Part shown: one piece after another, positions 13,649-16,988 of the stretch
How positions within the stretch are numbered: position 1 is the first letter of the stretch
Layout of the letters: each line of letters opens with the position of its first letter
Origin: Nanoarchaeota archaeon
Lineage (GTDB): Archaea > EX4484-52 > LFW-46
NCBI GenBank assembly: GCA_018897155.1
Contig: JAHILE010000041.1
Span: 1 to 16,988, forward strand
DNA: 16,988 bases
Reading direction: 5' to 3'
The notes under the pieces: generated by a model
Told to the model about the DNA's origin: nothing
Databases searched by the model: none
The model's input: the letters and a program-made list of their open reading frames with translations, nothing else
Program-made: the position numbers and the translations under genes

Positions 13649-14197
13649 TCAATAGTCTGAAAGAACTTTAAGCAAATCAGCTTTTGTTATAAGCCCTTTG
13701 AGCAATCCTCCTTTTTTTATCAACACAAGCGGATAAGACTTAAGAAGGTATGCAACGACCGAAATTTTAGCGCTTTCGGAAAGTATCGGCGGCGGCTCAA
13801 TCATCAAATCCCACGCGCTAAGATGCTCCATATCACTTAAATCCTTATTGAGTATGCTGCTTTCAGTTATGATTCCAAGCACATTGTCGCCTTCAAGAAC
13901 CGGCACCTGCGAAATGGTGTGCTTGTTCATAAGTTCTATTACTTTACGCGCAGCCATGCGCTTGTCAACAGAAATTATCTTCCGAACCATTATTTCTTTG
14001 GCATCAAGTTCCTTTTCTTTTTCAAAAGAGCTTACAAACGCCTCGATTTTCTGAACGCTGGACCAGCTTGGATCCATTCTGCCGGCCTCTATTTTTGCTA
14101 TCATGCTTTGAGAGACTCCGGATTTATTCGCAAACTGCTTTTGTGTAAGACCGATGCGCTTTCGTATCTCGCCTATTTTTGTTATATCAAAGACCAT
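13649..14197 (-). CDS. HTH (XRE-type) plus tandem CBS transcriptional regulator
   Basis: The ATG at 14197 is taken as the start because a TATA box (14218-14227) lies 26 bases before it; an upstream in-frame start would lie beside that box. The 182-aa product has an XRE-type helix-turn-helix (about residues 5-60; TQKQFANKSGVSQSMIAKIE is the core), a short linker, then two CBS motifs (about 66-180), each with the typical 'vpVle.dnvlGiITes.il' ending. This is the COG3620 layout found in archaea. CBS pairs bind adenosyl ligands such as AMP, ATP or SAM. The gene is divergent from metK, and palindromes lie at its own promoter, suggesting autoregulation and possibly control of metK. Confidence 0.9.
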   Translation of the reverse strand: MVFDITKIGEIRKRIGLTQKQFANKSGVSQSMIAKIEAGRMDPSWSSVQKIEAFVSSFEKEKELDAKEIMVRKIISVDKRMAARKVIELMNKHTISQVPVLEGDNVLGIITESSILNKDLSDMEHLSAWDLMIEPPPILSESAKISVVAYLLKSYPLVLIKKGGLLKGLITKADLLKVLSDY

Positions 14198-14212
14198 CAG
14201 ATAAATTATCTG
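14198..14212. promoter_or_regulatory. Palindrome between TATA box and start of the HTH-CBS gene
   Basis: CAGATAAATTATCTG is a perfect 15-base palindrome (7-bp arms around one A) that abuts the start codon of the regulator gene. Binding here would block its transcription, as expected for an autorepressor operator. Confidence 0.5.
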
Positions 14213-14222
14213 CAAAAGCATA

Positions 14223-14238
14223 TATTCCTATCGGAATA
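14223..14238. promoter_or_regulatory. Inverted repeat overlapping the regulator TATA box
   Basis: TATTCC, four bases, GGAATA. It overlaps the TATA/BRE region of the HTH-CBS gene and lies about 20 bases upstream of the metK TATA box, so a bound protein could affect both divergent promoters. Confidence 0.4.
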
Positions 14239-14252
14239 AAAAAGTCAGAAAG

Positions 14253-14263
14253 ATATTTATAAT
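14253..14263 (+). promoter_or_regulatory. TATA box of metK
   Basis: ATATTTATAAT predicts a start near 14285, leaving a leader of about six bases before the ATG at 14291. Confidence 0.5.
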
Positions 14264-14290
14264 GCGGGGCCAAATAAAAAACAGGTTCTT

Positions 14291-16822
14291 ATGCCAGAAA
14301 ATAAAACAGGAAATTCTCAAAAAACTAAGCAGCTGTTTACTTCAGAATCAGTAACTGAAGGTCATCCGGACAAAATTGCAGATAAAGTGTCTGACGCAAT
14401 TCTTGATGCGATTCTTGAAAAAGATCCAAACGGGCGTGTCGCCTGCGAAACCCTGACTTCAACAGGGCTCGTTGTTGTGGCTGGCGAAGTCACTACAAAC
14501 TGCTATGTCGATATACAGAAAGTCATACGGGAAACGCTTAAAGAAATAGGGTACACCAATCCCGAATACGGCCTTGATTACCAGGACTGCGCGGTTCTGA
14601 CGGCAATACATGAGCAGAGCCAGAATATTGCGGTCGGCGTCGATTCGAGCCAAAGCCATGAACAGGGCGCTGGCGACCAGGGATTAATGTTCGGGTTTGC
14701 ATGCAACGAAACACCGGAATTGATGCCGCTTCCAATATCGCTTGCCCACGGGCTTACAAGGCGCCTTGCGGAAGTGAGGAAAAAAAGCATACTCACTTGG
14801 GTCCGGCCTGACGGAAAATCGCAGGTCACCGTAGAATATGAAAACGGAAAGCCAAAAAGGGTGGATACAGTAGTTATCGCAGTGCACCACGACCCGAAAG
14901 TCGCGCAGGACGAGCTAAAGCGCGAGATCATAGAAAAAGTGATAAAGCCGGTCTGCGAAAAATACCTGGATGAAAAGACAAAATATTTCATAAATGCAAC
15001 AGGAATCTTCGTTGTCGGCGGGCCTGAAGCGGATACCGGAGTCACGGGGAGAAAAATAATTGTTGACACTTACGGCGGAATGGGAAGGCATGGAGGAGGC
15101 GCATTTTGTGTTGCCGGAGACGCTATGGTAAACACACAAGATGGACTTGCTCCGATTGCAGACCTTAAGAGCATTAATGGCAAGCTCGTTAAAACAGATA
15201 TTTCTCCCACACCTGCGGATGCTTGGTATTATAACGGAGAATTACCAACATTAAAAATCCGTACTGCCGACGGTTACGAATTTGAAGGAACATACAACCA
15301 GTGCATAAGAGTGGTAAATGATAGCGGAAGCTATATATGGAGAAGATTAGACGAATTAAAGCCAACCGATTATATAGCAATCCAGCGCAAGAACCGTTTA
15401 TTTGGAACTAAATATAATGCCGGCGATTTCCATTTTGAACATAAGCCCGGTACATATCGAAAAAACAGTTTTTCTTTCCCAAAAGAGCTTACAGAAGATT
15501 ACGCATATCTTCTCGGCCTTTTGGTCGGGGATGGCAATTGTAATTTCAAAGATGGCATCTCTATCTGCGTGTGTGAAGAAGAAATGAAAAGCAATGTCCA
15601 AAATCTCTACTCGCGGCTCTTTGGAAAACAAGGGAAGATATTCGGCCATTGGGCATTCTTTGGAGGGCTTGAACTTCGCGCTTATTTAGAGCATTTAGGG
15701 TTGTTGGGAAAATGCCGCTCATGGGAAAAGCGCGTTCCAAAAGCCGTTTTTAGTACTCCGAAAAATGTTGCTGCAGCATTCTTACGGGGACTATTTGATA
15801 CCGACGGAACAATACGCAGAACCGGCAGATATTTGAATTCGCCGGATATCAAATTAACATCAACTTCGCACGGATTAATTAATGATGTGCAAATCTTGCT
15901 ATTGAATTTTGGCATAATAACCCGCATCCAAACAGTTGATACAATAGGCAAGAGCGCGTTTATCAAAGGACGAAAAATTACGTCTAAGCGGCTTCTTTAT
16001 CACCTCAGAATCAAAGGCGCTGAAAGTGCCCGCGTCTTTAGACAGGAAATTGGTTTTGGATTATCCCGTAAAGCCAAAATACTTAATGGCATTGATTTAG
16101 AAAGGAAGCGCGACAACACTCTTGTTCCGGCGCAGCGAGAACGCATTAAGCGCCTATGGAACCGCCTTCCATCTGCTGTAAAACAGCGCGATGCTTCCAA
16201 TATAGGCCGGCTTGCACGTAGCCCTACAGGAAAAGCAACTAAAGAGCTAACATACGAAAAACTGCGGGAATTTTTGGATACGTACGCCAATTATTTCGAA
16301 GGAGAACTAGATTTCGAATACCTTAGGACACTTTACATCATGAATGGTTATTATACTCGCGCAGTCAGTATCCAACAATCAAAAACAAAAGTCTACGACC
16401 TTACGGTGCCCGGAGCCCACACATTCACTGCCAACGGCTTTATTTGCCATAATTCCGGTAAAGACCCGTCAAAAGTCGACAGGTCCGGGGCATACATGGC
16501 GCGCTACGTAGCAAAAAACATAGTCGCGGCAGGGCTTGCGGATAAATGCGAAGTTCAGCTTGCTTACTCAATAGGCGTTGCAGAGCCTGTTTCGGTTCTT
16601 GTGGATACGTTTAGAACCGGCAAAATTGCAGAAGAAAAAATATCCGAGCTGGTGCGCAAGCATTTCAGCATGAAGCCTGCTGCAATAATCAGCCATCTGA
16701 ATCTGAAGCGCCCGATATACAAAAAAACAGCAGCATACGGCCATTTCGGAAGGAATGATCCTGATTTCACCTGGGAGAAGACGGATAAGGCAGATGCTTT
16801 GAGAAAGGATGCCGGGATTTAG
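14291..16822 (+). CDS. metK: S-adenosylmethionine synthetase, bacterial type, intein-containing precursor
   Basis: The 843-residue precursor comprises extein residues 1-272 and 722-843 (394 aa when joined, the normal bacterial MetK length) and a 449-residue intein. Landmarks are the HPDK motif (25-28, ATP/substrate binding), [10 protein letters not shown], the ATP-loop signature GGGAF/SGKD that the intein divides, [20 protein letters not shown], and the C-terminal TAAYGHFGR...WEKTDKA. The enzyme makes SAM from methionine and ATP in the cytoplasm. Archaea typically use a divergent archaeal-type SAM synthetase, so this copy looks acquired from bacteria. Activity should need splicing, since the insertion disrupts the nucleotide-binding signature. 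The frame is intact throughout. It is divergent from the HTH-CBS regulator. Confidence 0.95.
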   Translation: MPENKTGNSQKTKQLFTSESVTEGHPDKIADKVSDAILDAILEKDPNGRVACETLTSTGLVVVAGEVTTNCYVDIQKVIRETLKEIGYTNPEYGLDYQDCAVLTAIHEQSQNIAVGVDSSQSHEQGAGDQGLMFGFACNETPELMPLPISLAHGLTRRLAEVRKKSILTWVRPDGKSQVTVEYENGKPKRVDTVVIAVHHDPKVAQDELKREIIEKVIKPVCEKYLDEKTKYFINATGIFVVGGPEADTGVTGRKIIVDTYGGMGRHGGGAFCVAGDAMVNTQDGLAPIADLKSINGKLVKTDISPTPADAWYYNGELPTLKIRTADGYEFEGTYNQCIRVVNDSGSYIWRRLDELKPTDYIAIQRKNRLFGTKYNAGDFHFEHKPGTYRKNSFSFPKELTEDYAYLLGLLVGDGNCNFKDGISICVCEEEMKSNVQNLYSRLFGKQGKIFGHWAFFGGLELRAYLEHLGLLGKCRSWEKRVPKAVFSTPKNVAAAFLRGLFDTDGTIRRTGRYLNSPDIKLTSTSHGLINDVQILLLNFGIITRIQTVDTIGKSAFIKGRKITSKRLLYHLRIKGAESARVFRQEIGFGLSRKAKILNGIDLERKRDNTLVPAQRERIKRLWNRLPSAVKQRDASNIGRLARSPTGKATKELTYEKLREFLDTYANYFEGELDFEYLRTLYIMNGYYTRAVSIQQSKTKVYDLTVPGAHTFTANGFICHNSGKDPSKVDRSGAYMARYVAKNIVAAGLADKCEVQLAYSIGVAEPVSVLVDTFRTGKIAEEKISELVRKHFSMKPAAIISHLNLKRPIYKKTAAYGHFGRNDPDFTWEKTDKADALRKDAGI
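15107..16453 (+). mobile_element. Intein with LAGLIDADG homing endonuclease in metK
   Basis: The intein spans precursor residues 273-721 (449 aa). It starts with Cys ([13 protein letters not shown], block A) and ends in FICHN, followed by Ser as the +1 extein nucleophile. Block F/G reads [12 protein letters not shown] then FICHN, with penultimate His and terminal Asn. The homing endonuclease has both LAGLIDADG helices: LLGLLVGDG at 407-415 and [10 protein letters not shown] at 497-506, with the acidic residues present. The expected block B TxxH reads TYNQ (334-337), so the usual histidine is Gln 337. The element should splice itself out of MetK and copy itself into intein-free metK alleles. 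Confidence 0.93.
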
Positions 16823-16888
16823 GCATTAAGTGAATTTAAATACGGTGTTGTATTATCCCGAATTAATTTCCACCCCATTATAGAATAC
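16823..16888. other. Short intergenic gap between metK and the right-end transposase
   Basis: AATTTAAATA (about 16833-16842) is a possible TATA box for the following gene. No clear terminator hairpin or terminal inverted repeat is recognised in these 66 bases. Confidence 0.3.
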
Positions 16889-16988
16889 ATGAAAAAGCTG
16901 AATAACGAGAAGATTCGTTGGATCATAAGGCAGAAAGACAAACGTGCCATAAAAAACGCAGATATTTCATTTTCGCAGAAAGTAACTG
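16889..16988 (+). CDS. Probable integrase-core transposase, N-terminal part, cut by window edge
   Basis: The frame begins at the ATG at 16889 and is open to the right edge (33 codons). It starts MKKLNNEKIRWIIRQKDKR and continues AIKNADISFSQKVT. From memory this matches the N-terminal helix-turn-helix of archaeal integrase-core (IS481/IS3-like, rve domain) transposases, which begin with 'lnekKirwIirqk.kg.s...ia...gvs.rrvqqi'. Only the first helices are visible and no DDE residue can be checked, so the family is tentative. It is co-oriented with metK. Confidence 0.55.
   Translation, partial: MKKLNNEKIRWIIRQKDKRAIKNADISFSQKVT

Noticed and set aside
14291-16822. MetK misassembly or two fused genes
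   Set aside because: The insert starts with Cys, ends His-Asn before Ser, contains intein blocks and both LAGLIDADG motifs, and the flanking extein halves join seamlessly.
1-16988. CRISPR arrays, rRNA genes, SRP RNA or RNase P RNA
   Set aside because: I saw no regularly spaced direct repeats and none of the conserved core motifs of these RNAs; the 944-1240 stretch was checked by eye for SRP helix 8 and RNase P motifs without success.

Overview
This window is archaeal, most likely from a small-genome (DPANN-type) lineage, although the phylum cannot be fixed from the sequence alone. The evidence is a full-length ABCE1/Rli1 ribosome-recycling ATPase, archaeal class III-signal pilins, a tRNA interrupted by bulge-helix-bulge introns, a COG3620-like HTH-CBS regulator, and TATA boxes placed about 26 bases before start codons (leaderless transcription). 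Surface proteins are rich in N-glycosylation sequons. One conspicuous gene, a bacterial-type metK, looks acquired.

Layout. Bases 1-420 (minus strand) hold two tiny coupled genes running toward the start of an IS5-type transposase whose ribosome-binding site and start codon lie in a perfect hairpin. Bases 421-1276 are poor in genes and contain a 113-bp inverted-repeat element and a strong TATA box with no clear product. Next come gatC (1277-1555), a convergent two-gene hypothetical operon (1548-2357), a small possible TBP-fold protein (2485-2757) and a tRNA-Arg(UCU) carrying two introns (2799-3037). A HemK/Mtq2-type methyltransferase follows (3061-3642).

Bases 3664-11570 form a cell-surface block. 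Two paralogous Fn3-like membrane-anchored surface proteins lie at its edges (3664-5934 plus, 9576-11570 minus). Between them are abce1 and a small operon of one two-helix membrane protein and two type IV pilin-like proteins. Bases 11701-13617 carry small hypothetical genes, a hairpin-dense stretch, a THUMP-less ThiI-like PP-loop protein and an anchored secreted protein.

The right end (13649-16822) is the most interesting part. A HTH-CBS regulator is divergent from metK across a 93-base gap that holds two palindromes. The metK gene is split by a 449-residue LAGLIDADG intein placed inside the conserved GGGAF/SGKD signature. CBS pairs can bind adenosyl ligands, so a SAM feedback circuit is a reasonable hypothesis. 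The window ends in the first 33 codons of a second, probable integrase-core transposase, so mobile DNA borders both ends.
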